A DNA stretch of 64,000 bases from a virus. Location of the stretch: positions 32,218 to 96,217 of the IMG/VR virus record IMGVR_UViG_3300048833_000111; one strand, 5' to 3'. Positions 24,994-34,209 of the stretch are shown here, one piece after another; the stretch's first letter is position 1; every line of letters begins with the position of its first letter. Both the position numbers and the translations under genes were made by a program. Under the pieces are notes generated by a model, which saw only the letters and a program-made list of their open reading frames with translations, did not search any database and had not been told where the DNA came from.

Positions 24994-25691
24994 AAATAAA
25001 AAATCTTATAGATAGAGTACAGACCTTATATTCTAAAGGAGTAAAATCTGATGATTCTAGATTATCTAATAGATATATTTATAATAAGTTACTTTCTATA
25101 AGAGCTAAACTTATTGCACAACAGTATAAGAAGAAACAATCTGTTTCTCAATGGAACTATCAAACCCTTCCCTGTGTTAAACTTATTAAAGTTCCAGCAC
25201 ACCAATGTCCATGCTTACCACCTATAGGATGTAATATATTAAGAAGTGAGTATAGATTGCCAAAACCTATAATGGGATTTACTGATGAATTAATACAAAA
25301 TGTAACTTCAGTTGATAGGGTAATGAAAATTGATAGGGTAAATCTTAATGCAGTTAATTCACAGAAAGGTAATAAGTATACTTCTATGAAAACTAATTAT
25401 TTTGTACAAGATGGTTATCTGTATATTACTACTCCAGTTAATATAAAAGTAGTATCTTTGTCAGGTCTATTTGAAGACCCACTAGAAGCAGAAACTTTTA
25501 AAGGATACTGTGATGATTGTGTAGATTGTATGAAATGTATAGACTATTTAGAACAAGATTTTCCTATAGATAATGATATGATTGATAGCCTTATAGAACT
25601 TACTGTACAGGAAGTTGTTGTACTATTCTCTCAAAGTGCAGAAGATATAACTAATAATACTAGGGATAACTTAAAAGAACAAAGTAAATAA
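24990..25691 (+). CDS. Neck/ring protein (second connector)
   Basis: 233 residues. It opens with the helix pair of ring proteins (SRLSNRYIYNKLLSIRAKLI about 24-43), then a beta-rich centre and a Cys-rich loop (CDDCVDCMKC near 174-183), ending in a helix (LIELTVQEVVVLFSQ). Crassvirales have several ring proteins below the portal, and this gene's neighbours (HU-like and tail proteins) fit that neighbourhood. The cysteine loop is a possible metal site. Confidence 0.65.
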   Translation: MKIKNLIDRVQTLYSKGVKSDDSRLSNRYIYNKLLSIRAKLIAQQYKKKQSVSQWNYQTLPCVKLIKVPAHQCPCLPPIGCNILRSEYRLPKPIMGFTDELIQNVTSVDRVMKIDRVNLNAVNSQKGNKYTSMKTNYFVQDGYLYITTPVNIKVVSLSGLFEDPLEAETFKGYCDDCVDCMKCIDYLEQDFPIDNDMIDSLIELTVQEVVVLFSQSAEDITNNTRDNLKEQSK

Positions 25692-26158
25692 TGCCAAAGA
25701 AGTTTTATAATACAAGAGATAGTTACAAACTATATCTAAAAAGTACTGATACACCTATAGATATATCTATGTATTTATCTATTGTAAATGGTTTTATGAA
25801 ATTTCTAATTAAAAAGTTATTTAGTACAGGCAGTATAATGTTTCCTGAAAGATTGGGTAGCCTACAAATTGTAGGTAGAAAAGTGAAGGTAAGGATTGAA
25901 GATGGAGAAATAAAAGGGCTTGCCCCAGACTGGGCAAATACCAAAAAGCTTTGGGAAGAGAATGAACAAGCTAAAAAAGATAAACAGTTAGTATATCATT
26001 TCAATGAACATACAAATAGTGTAAGATATAGATTCTTCTGGAGTAAAGCTAGAGCTTTAGTAACCAATAAAACATTATACAACTTAAGAATGACTAGAAG
26101 TAATAAAAGAGAATTATCTAAGTTAATACAAGAAGGCAAAGAATATTTAATAAAATAA
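25691..26158 (+). CDS. HU/IHF-like virion DNA-binding protein
   Basis: 155 residues. A helix (about 27-42) leads to FPERLGSLQI (51-60), the LG-x turn into a basic beta arm (RKVKVRIEDG), then a long helical C-terminus rich in Arg/Lys (WSKARALVTNKTLYNLRMTRSNKRELSKLI). The family is conserved in crAss-like structural modules and is often labelled IHF-like. It overlaps the previous stop by one base. It may bind DNA in the virion neck. Confidence 0.6.
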   Translation: MPKKFYNTRDSYKLYLKSTDTPIDISMYLSIVNGFMKFLIKKLFSTGSIMFPERLGSLQIVGRKVKVRIEDGEIKGLAPDWANTKKLWEENEQAKKDKQLVYHFNEHTNSVRYRFFWSKARALVTNKTLYNLRMTRSNKRELSKLIQEGKEYLIK

Positions 26159-26159
26159 G

Positions 26160-27104
26160 ATGGGAAAAAAATTTCAATATGTCACTTTAGATAGAATACT
26201 ATCTAAACTATATAGAGACCTAGGACTAGATGAAATCTCTGAAACAGATGTAATTGAGTGGACTGGAGAAGCTCTTAACTTTATGGAAACACCTAGCCTC
26301 TTAGAAGAGGCTGTTGCATTTATAGAGGTTTCTAATCATTCAGCTACCTTACCAAATGGTCTACAAGCTATTATACAAGTAGCTAGGAACAATAATTTTA
26401 TTAAGGATAATAGCTGTCCAGCTAATGTAGTATTAGATACTACAGAGGAAATAACAGAAGATACTACTTGTCCCAACATAAATAATATTCCTTTAATACT
26501 AGATTGCAAGGGTAGTCCAATAAGAGGATTTGAATTAGCTTACTATAGACCTTACTATGATTTACAATATGAATATTCAGGTTGGGGTAATAGTCATTAT
26601 TACAAATCTCAATTCACACCTATGAGGTTAGCAAATCATAGTTTCTTTAACACTTTAGTATGTCCAGAAGATAAACAGATATATACTGAAAGTTGTAGAG
26701 ATGAATATACTATTGCAGGAGACCAAATTAAAACATCTTTTAAGGATGGGCAAATTGCTATAGCTTATTATAGACAAATAGTAGATGAGGAAACAGGGTA
26801 TCCAATGATACCAGATGATTCTTCTTTTACTACAGCTATTACAATGTATATTACTATGAAGTATATGGCTAGAATGTGGTATATGGGAAGAGAGGGGTAT
26901 GCAGATAAAATGCAAAAAGCTGAAGCTGATTGGCAATGGTATTGTAAACAATCTACCAATAAAGCTTTTACATTATATGGATTGGATGAACATCAAAATA
27001 TGTTGGATAGTAGATACCAGATGATACCAAATTTTAATAAATATTATGGATTTTTTGGTAAATTAGGTACTACAGATAGAGGAATTAGTTTAAGAGGAAT
27101 ATAA
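26160..27104 (+). CDS. Conserved tail/neck structural protein
   Basis: 314 residues, starting one base after the upstream stop codon. Opening RILSKLYRDLGLDEISETDVIEWTGEAL is helical; residues about 70-270 are mixed, with VIEVSN-type strands and Cys pairs; the end is Gly-rich. It has the general make-up of head-tail connector proteins of short-tailed phages and lies directly ahead of the largest tail protein. Exact ring not assigned. Confidence 0.6.
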   Translation: MGKKFQYVTLDRILSKLYRDLGLDEISETDVIEWTGEALNFMETPSLLEEAVAFIEVSNHSATLPNGLQAIIQVARNNNFIKDNSCPANVVLDTTEEITEDTTCPNINNIPLILDCKGSPIRGFELAYYRPYYDLQYEYSGWGNSHYYKSQFTPMRLANHSFFNTLVCPEDKQIYTESCRDEYTIAGDQIKTSFKDGQIAIAYYRQIVDEETGYPMIPDDSSFTTAITMYITMKYMARMWYMGREGYADKMQKAEADWQWYCKQSTNKAFTLYGLDEHQNMLDSRYQMIPNFNKYYGFFGKLGTTDRGISLRGI

Positions 27105-27105
27105 T

Positions 27106-30100
27106 ATGCAAGGAGATAAATTACAAAGACCATATAAAGGTTTATATAAAGATACTTCTAAACAGGACCAACCTAAAGATACTTATTTATTTGCATTAAA
27201 TGCAGTTAATGAGACTGAAGTAGGGGATTCTAATCTTATAGGTAATGAAGAGAGTAATGCATTATGTGCAAATATAACTTCTGGATATATACCTCTAGGA
27301 AAGGTTTATATTGGCAATAATGAAACTGTAATATTATCAGTTTCTCAAGATGAAACTAGTTCTGAAATAGGTATATTAGATGGTAACTGTAAGTACAAAG
27401 TATATGTAAATGATAGTGATAGTACAGAAGAAGATAAACTTAATTTTAAAGTAAGTAATCAAATACAGGCTGTGTATAGATTAAGGAGAGGTTGTGAAAG
27501 AACAATTTATTTTACTGATGATTATAACAAACCTAGATACTTTAATTTTAATAATCCAAATAAATTTAAAAATAATGATGGTAGTTGGAATGCCAATTTA
27601 TTTGATTTACAAAAACAATATTCTAAAATACCTAACTTTCAAAGTGTTGAGATATTAGATTCTGGAGGTAATTTAGAACCTGGTGGATATAATATTGCTA
27701 TACAGTATGTAGATGATAGTTTAAATCCAACAGAATGGATAACAACATCTCCCCTAATAGAAATATATAATGACCTATCTTCTGAGGAATTTAGAAAAAT
27801 AAGTGGTAGTATTAATGGAGATGAGGACTTCTTTGCATACCCTAGAACCAGTAAAGCTATTAAAATAATATTATCTAATATAGATACAGATTTTGTTTTC
27901 TACAGATTAGCTTTTATAGAATCAAATAATGGGTCAGGACAAATAAGTGATGTAAAGTATTCAGATATAATACCTACATCAAAAAACTTCTTTATATATA
28001 CAGGAGATAATGCTATAAGTACAGGTACTACTCAAGAGATAGCAGCTTTCTCTGATATTATATATAAAGCACAAAGTATTGAACAGATAGAAAATAGATT
28101 ATTGTTAGGTAATACAGAAGGTAAGAAAGTAGATTTTTGTAAGTTACAACAATATGCATCTAGAATTAAAGCTGATTGTATTACAAAGACTGTTAATCTA
28201 ACAGATTTGGTAGACCCAGCTAACCCTAAAAATCCATCCCACCAATTTAATGGTATAGGTTATATGCCTGGTGAGATATATTCTTTTGGTATAGTTTATA
28301 TATTTGAGGACAATTCATTATCTCCAGTATTCCATATACCTGGAAAAAACCCTACAGTAGACCCAGAGGCTGTATTCTCTCCAGCAGAGAATGTATATCC
28401 TATGTCAAATAACAATCAAATAAGTACTACTTATATAGATAATGATACTTGTGGTAATAATAACTTCTGGGGTAAAGATGCACAAGGGGATTCTCTTACA
28501 GGTAAGCCTGTAAGACATCATAGATTTCCCTTAAGAAGTGATATAAATCTACCTTTGGTAACAGACCAAATAGGAGAAGAACAAACTGTAGATTATTACC
28601 AATTATTTTTAAGGATACAGGGAACACTTATAACTCCTGTTTCCTGTCCACCTGAAAACCCAGGTTGTGGAACTGATGTATCTAACTTTTTTGAAGTTAG
28701 GGTAAATTACAAAGTAGAAGGAGAAAGTTTTAGTTTTACTGAACTAGTAGACCCTGCTTTCTTTGCAGATGAATCAGGTACTTTTGAGCTGGATATACAG
28801 GAAAACTCACAATATCATTCTACTAATGTCTTTACAGATATTGAAATAGAGATATCTGATATTAATGGAACTTTCCATCCACTGGTAACAGTAGGGGGAG
28901 ATGCTGAATATAATAATGAGTTTGGGGATTATTTTGATGGTACAGCAGATTTTACAACATCAGTAGAGTTATTTGAAGCTACTGTACAAGATAGAACTTA
29001 TAGTACTGAGATATTAGGTATAAAATTTTCTGGTATTGAATTACCAGAATTAAATGAGTTGAACCAGGATAGAGGTAATAGAATAATTGGATACTATATA
29101 GTAAGAAATGAAAGAACTGAGTTTGATAAGACTATATTGGATTCAGCAGTTCTTACTCCTTCTACTATTTATAAGAATTATATATCACATGGGTTGCTAC
29201 AACCTGAAACTAATAATATATCAGATTCTGTATATGGTATAATACATCCAGAACATAAATTTAATGATAAAGAATATACCCAATATGATGAGATTATACA
29301 GCAAGGTAATTTTACATTAAGGGATAGAAAATATGGTAAAGTCTCTTTTAATGATGTTTTTGATGGTTCATCTTTAGATACAAGTAAACAAAAAGATACA
29401 GGAGATGATGGAAAACCAGCAGATGGTAAACCTAGAACTGATGGGTATGATGGATGGAGTTTAGAGATAATATCTAGAGATAATATTGTATCCTATGAAA
29501 GTAAATCAGAGTTTACTATAAGTAGAGCTAATATTGAAGAGAATTTTTATTTAGATGCTCTAGAGAGTAGAGCTATAAATGCTGAAGCAAATGATGTCTT
29601 TAATATTACTACTGATAATAAGATTGGTATAGTACAATTAAAAGAAGGTACAACAATACCTCAAAGTAGTAATTTACCTTATGTAGTATTTAGAAAAAAT
29701 AATTTAGAATCTTATTCAGATTTTAGAACTCTTCCTTATTATAAGGAAACAGTAAATCCTAAGTACTTCAGTGGAGGACCTAGTGGAGAGATATGTACAG
29801 TATTTAATGGAGATAGTTATGTATCTCCAATGAGATATGTAAACTCTGTATTCTGGGATAATAGAGTTGCTAAAAGAGCAGGAAAAACTAATGTTTGGAA
29901 ATATATTGTAGGGGCTATATTAATTGTAGTTGCTGTAGTATTAGCTTATTTTACTGTAGGTACTTCTCTAGCTCTTATTGGAGCTGCTGCTGCATTGATG
30001 GCAGCAGGTGGTGGAGTACTGCTTATTAGTGCTGGAGTAAAGCAGGATAACTGGAATAAGGTATATATGCAAGAATATGACAAAGGTCTTAGGGAGACAG

Positions 30101-32457
30101 CTCTAGATAGTTGGGTAAATGCTTTTTATAGATATAGGGCTACAGTAGGTTCTTATTTTCCAATTCCTTGGACTGGACAAACAGAACATTCTGGACAACA
30201 CGCTAAGGATGGTCCAACTGATGATACTATACAATGGATAGGGGATTGTATAACAGACCTATGGTTTGAAAGTTCTATAAATATAAACTTAAGGGTCCCT
30301 TTAATTACAGATTTACCTAGTTTCTTGGATTCTCCAGGCAAGATAGAATCAGGTAATAATAAACCTATAGATTTATATGAATTTTTTGATATTTATTATG
30401 CTTCAAGTAATCAAGAAAGATACCCAGTATCTTCTCTTGAAAGACACTTAGCACAGAAATTACTAATGTTCAATGGAGATAGAAATGATAATAAAGAATA
30501 TATTGGACTTGCATTAGGTGAATTATATAAACTTAATCCAGATTACTTAAGAATAAATAAAGAAAAAATATTTTATCATTTACCTCTAGAGTATGATTGT
30601 TGTTCAGAATGTCAAGAGAACTTTCCACATAGAATACATTATTCAGAACAGTCATTCCAAGAAGAGTTAAGTGATAATTATAGAATATTCTTACCTAATA
30701 ACTATAAAGATATACAAGGTGAAACTGGAGAGATTACAAACTTATTTAAAATAGGTAATGATTTATTTATACATACCTTAGAGGGATTATGGCAAATGCC
30801 AAGAAACTATCAAGAAAGAGTTACAGACCAAGTAGTATCTTTTATTGGTACAGGTTCTTATTTTGAAATCCCACCTCAAAAGATATTAGATGATGATACA
30901 GGGTTATCAGCAGGATTACAACATAAGTGGAGTGCTATAAAAACTCCTTCTGGATATTTCTTTGTTTCTGAAAACCAGAAAGCTATATATCAATTCAATG
31001 GTAAAAAACTTAATCCTATATCTTCTGTAGGATTATCTAATTGGTTTAAGGAAAACTTAGAATCAAAATTGGATAAGGATTATAATATTAGAAACAATAA
31101 AATATACCCTTATAAAGATAACCCCAGTAATCCATTTGGTACAGGATTTATTTCTACTTATGATAGTAAAAAAGAGAGATTAATATTTACTAAAAAAGAT
31201 AGAAATTTTACACAAAATATAGTGGGCAATACTGGATATGAGATTGCAGTTTGTAATGGACAAGTTATAGTGTTTTATGATTTTCAAGCTACTATAGATA
31301 ATTATGAGAATCTTGGTTATAAGTATTTAGGTATAAAAGATTGTCAAATGGTATTCTCTATAGAAGTTATTGAAGAAGTACAAGTTGTAGAGTATGTATG
31401 GGTTCCACCTGTAATAGAAACACACTTCGTAACTTATTTTAAAGGCTTCTGGGAAGAAGATGACCCTGCACATCCTAATGGTGGTACTGTAACTTATATA
31501 ATCTATCCAGGTGGTATAGAAAGTACTATTGATAATATATGGAATAATGACTGTATAGGATTACCAAATCAAGGTATTGTAAGTTATCATGGATGCGCAC
31601 CTGGATGTGAACCACAAGAGACTATAGAAGTTATTATAACACCAGGTTATTATGAACAAATAATTAAAGTTGTAGAACAACCTGTAACAGAGTATCTATA
31701 CATAGATGGTACTCCACTTGAAGATAAGAATAGTATAAATAATTCATGGACTATTAGTTATTCTTTAAAAAGTAACTCTTGGATATCTTGGCATTCTTAT
31801 ATACCTAATTTCTATATCAATATACCAGAAAAATTCTATTCTTGGAAATTTGGGAACAATGGTATATGGAAACATAATAATAAAACCAATTACCAGACTT
31901 TTTATGGGGAACAATATCCTTATATATTGGAATATGTATCTACATCTTCTCCTACAACAATGATTACAAATCATATTAGATTTAATACTGAAGCTAAAAA
32001 ATATGATTTTTCTACTCAAGAGTATAATGAGGAAAGATATATAACATTTAATAAAGCTATTATATACAATTCTAGGCAGTGTTCTGGTTTAATAGATTTA
32101 ATTGTTAAGGATACTCAATCCAATCAACAGGATTATCTGTTACATCAAATTCAAAATAATGGTAATAATAATTTTATAATAGATAGAAATGAAACTGATT
32201 GGACTTTAAATGATTTAAGAGATATAAGAATAGATTATACAAAACCTATATGGAACTCTAATATAAATTCACTTCAATCTGAATACTATATAGATAAAAA
32301 GCTTAATGCTATTACTATGGATGTCAATAAAGATTGGACACAGCTTGAAAGTTTTAGAGACAAATATTTGGTAGTTAGGTTAATATTTGATAATTTTGCA
32401 GATATTAAGTTACTTACAAATTATTCAATAGAAAATGAACAAGAATCTTATAGGTAA
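27106..32457 (+). CDS. Large tail (muzzle/tail stabilisation) protein
   Basis: 1783 residues, chiefly beta-strand. Opens QGDKLQRPYKGLYKDTSKQ, typical of the large crAss-like tail protein that forms the distal tail. A strongly hydrophobic stretch at about 930-975 (AILIVVAVVLAYFTV, then ALIGAAAALMAAGGG) looks like two membrane helices in the middle of an otherwise soluble protein, perhaps exposed at membrane contact. The region about 1420-1530 has Gly/Pro-rich beta repeats. No enzyme motif is seen. It directly follows the neck genes. Confidence 0.75.
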   Translation: MQGDKLQRPYKGLYKDTSKQDQPKDTYLFALNAVNETEVGDSNLIGNEESNALCANITSGYIPLGKVYIGNNETVILSVSQDETSSEIGILDGNCKYKVYVNDSDSTEEDKLNFKVSNQIQAVYRLRRGCERTIYFTDDYNKPRYFNFNNPNKFKNNDGSWNANLFDLQKQYSKIPNFQSVEILDSGGNLEPGGYNIAIQYVDDSLNPTEWITTSPLIEIYNDLSSEEFRKISGSINGDEDFFAYPRTSKAIKIILSNIDTDFVFYRLAFIESNNGSGQISDVKYSDIIPTSKNFFIYTGDNAISTGTTQEIAAFSDIIYKAQSIEQIENRLLLGNTEGKKVDFCKLQQYASRIKADCITKTVNLTDLVDPANPKNPSHQFNGIGYMPGEIYSFGIVYIFEDNSLSPVFHIPGKNPTVDPEAVFSPAENVYPMSNNNQISTTYIDNDTCGNNNFWGKDAQGDSLTGKPVRHHRFPLRSDINLPLVTDQIGEEQTVDYYQLFLRIQGTLITPVSCPPENPGCGTDVSNFFEVRVNYKVEGESFSFTELVDPAFFADESGTFELDIQENSQYHSTNVFTDIEIEISDINGTFHPLVTVGGDAEYNNEFGDYFDGTADFTTSVELFEATVQDRTYSTEILGIKFSGIELPELNELNQDRGNRIIGYYIVRNERTEFDKTILDSAVLTPSTIYKNYISHGLLQPETNNISDSVYGIIHPEHKFNDKEYTQYDEIIQQGNFTLRDRKYGKVSFNDVFDGSSLDTSKQKDTGDDGKPADGKPRTDGYDGWSLEIISRDNIVSYESKSEFTISRANIEENFYLDALESRAINAEANDVFNITTDNKIGIVQLKEGTTIPQSSNLPYVVFRKNNLESYSDFRTLPYYKETVNPKYFSGGPSGEICTVFNGDSYVSPMRYVNSVFWDNRVAKRAGKTNVWKYIVGAILIVVAVVLAYFTVGTSLALIGAAAALMAAGGGVLLISAGVKQDNWNKVYMQEYDKGLRETALDSWVNAFYRYRATVGSYFPIPWTGQTEHSGQHAKDGPTDDTIQWIGDCITDLWFESSININLRVPLITDLPSFLDSPGKIESGNNKPIDLYEFFDIYYASSNQERYPVSSLERHLAQKLLMFNGDRNDNKEYIGLALGELYKLNPDYLRINKEKIFYHLPLEYDCCSECQENFPHRIHYSEQSFQEELSDNYRIFLPNNYKDIQGETGEITNLFKIGNDLFIHTLEGLWQMPRNYQERVTDQVVSFIGTGSYFEIPPQKILDDDTGLSAGLQHKWSAIKTPSGYFFVSENQKAIYQFNGKKLNPISSVGLSNWFKENLESKLDKDYNIRNNKIYPYKDNPSNPFGTGFISTYDSKKERLIFTKKDRNFTQNIVGNTGYEIAVCNGQVIVFYDFQATIDNYENLGYKYLGIKDCQMVFSIEVIEEVQVVEYVWVPPVIETHFVTYFKGFWEEDDPAHPNGGTVTYIIYPGGIESTIDNIWNNDCIGLPNQGIVSYHGCAPGCEPQETIEVIITPGYYEQIIKVVEQPVTEYLYIDGTPLEDKNSINNSWTISYSLKSNSWISWHSYIPNFYINIPEKFYSWKFGNNGIWKHNNKTNYQTFYGEQYPYILEYVSTSSPTTMITNHIRFNTEAKKYDFSTQEYNEERYITFNKAIIYNSRQCSGLIDLIVKDTQSNQQDYLLHQIQNNGNNNFIIDRNETDWTLNDLRDIRIDYTKPIWNSNINSLQSEYYIDKKLNAITMDVNKDWTQLESFRDKYLVVRLIFDNFADIKLLTNYSIENEQESYR

Positions 32458-32487
32458 ATATTAATCTTAACAAAATTAAATTAAGAA

Positions 32488-34209
32488 ATGAAAAAGAAAA
32501 AGATAAAAGATTTACCTATATATCTGTTTGGAGGTAATACAGAAGACCCAATGCAATCTTATATGGATATAAGAAGGCAAAGAGCTTCACAAAACCCTGG
32601 TGTTATTGAAAATCCTAACACAGCTCTAATAGATAATCAAATAAGAATGGCTAGGGCAAACCAGAAAGCTAATAGTAATCCTTGGACACAAATTATGGAT
32701 ATGATAGGAGCTATGGCAATGTCTACAGGTAGTTCAATGATGTCACAAGGTATAGCACAAGCAGGTGGTATAGGAGGTTTATTTGGAGGAGGTGCTAATG
32801 CATCTTTTGATGGTATGACTGAAATGCCAATTGCAAGTGTAACTAGAGCTGCTATGGGTGGTAAAGTTGGTAATGCAATAAATGCAGAAGGAAAAGAAGT
32901 AATAGAAACTCCTGATGGAACTGTAGCAGAACTTAAAGGACCTTCACATTCACAAGGAGGTATAGATATGTTAGTACCACCTGGTACTGAAATATTCTCT
33001 CAAAGATTAAAAGGTCCAGATGGTAAGACTATGGCTGATAGAAAAAAAGCAAGAGAAAAGAAGTTAGCTAAAATAGAAAAACTCTTTGATAAGAATCAAA
33101 GTGATGCTACCTTAAAAGCTACTTTAAAAAGAACTCAAGATAACAACCAAAGAGAAGAAGATGCTGATATGCAACAAATGAATATAGCTAGAGCTATGAT
33201 GGAAGGTATGCAGCAAGTATTTGCTATGGGAGGTATTACTGGAGGCTATCAAGAACAATTGGATAATGTTGGACCAGACCCTAATAATCCATATGGACAT
33301 ATGTCTGATATAGAATTCTTATCACTTGCACAGAACTTTTTACAAATGAATCCACAACAAACTAGTTCTAAAACTCCTGAAACCAATTCAGAAGATGGAT
33401 TTGATTGGGGAAGTATTTTTGGTAATACAACTTTAGGTGATGGTATAGGAATGATAGGAAACTTAATTTCTACATTTGGACCAATGGAGAATACAAGAGC
33501 TAATAGAGCAGGGGACACTCCTAATATAAATGCATTTAAAGATTATGGTAAAGATGGATTGAAAGCTTTGGATAAATCTAAAGGGTATATTGCAGGACAG
33601 AGAGATGAGAACCTAAGAGATTTAGAACTTGCTAGAGCAGGTGCTATAGGTAGAAATAGAAATTCAGCTAGAGGTCTTAATACTATGAGAGCATTAGACC
33701 TTACAGTAGACAATGCTATTAGTGAAAGACAGCAAAGTGTATATAGTGCATATGCACAACAAATGATGAATATACTTGCTCAACAGGCTGGTATGGAAAA
33801 CCAACAAGATCAAGTAGTTATGCAAGGAGAGCAAAATAGAGATTTAGCTGATAGACAAGATAGAGATAATTACTTCTCTAACATGGCTCAAGATATTGCT
33901 ACTAAAGGAACTGGTATGCAGAAAATAGGTAAAGATGTAAATCAAATGAAGACTAGAAATGTTACTTCAAATATTATGTCTGAACTATATCCTAACTTTG
34001 AAATAAGCTCTATGACTGGTAAAACTAAGTTTAAAGCTGAAGAAGTTATTGAAAAGAATCCTACTTTCTACTCTAAAATAGTTGGTAATCCAAATGCAAA
34101 AGAAATTCATCAAGGTAATATGGAAGGTAAGTACATCATTAAAGATGATAAACTTTATAATAAGGAAGGTGTAGAATTAGATATAAATACTTTAAAACCA
34201 GTTAAGTAA
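32488..34209 (+). CDS. Conserved virion (probable cargo) protein
   Basis: 573 residues. A basic N-terminus (MKKKKIKDLP), an Ala/Gly/Met-rich segment (about 68-105), then a conserved block with ELKGPSHSQGGIDMLVPPGT (about 149-168) followed by a Lys-rich helix, and long helical Gln-rich stretches to about 480. The block is familiar from crAss-like virion proteins. With its neighbours it probably forms the set of internal proteins ejected with DNA. Stop overlaps the next start (TAATG). Confidence 0.6.
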   Translation: MKKKKIKDLPIYLFGGNTEDPMQSYMDIRRQRASQNPGVIENPNTALIDNQIRMARANQKANSNPWTQIMDMIGAMAMSTGSSMMSQGIAQAGGIGGLFGGGANASFDGMTEMPIASVTRAAMGGKVGNAINAEGKEVIETPDGTVAELKGPSHSQGGIDMLVPPGTEIFSQRLKGPDGKTMADRKKAREKKLAKIEKLFDKNQSDATLKATLKRTQDNNQREEDADMQQMNIARAMMEGMQQVFAMGGITGGYQEQLDNVGPDPNNPYGHMSDIEFLSLAQNFLQMNPQQTSSKTPETNSEDGFDWGSIFGNTTLGDGIGMIGNLISTFGPMENTRANRAGDTPNINAFKDYGKDGLKALDKSKGYIAGQRDENLRDLELARAGAIGRNRNSARGLNTMRALDLTVDNAISERQQSVYSAYAQQMMNILAQQAGMENQQDQVVMQGEQNRDLADRQDRDNYFSNMAQDIATKGTGMQKIGKDVNQMKTRNVTSNIMSELYPNFEISSMTGKTKFKAEEVIEKNPTFYSKIVGNPNAKEIHQGNMEGKYIIKDDKLYNKEGVELDINTLKPVK

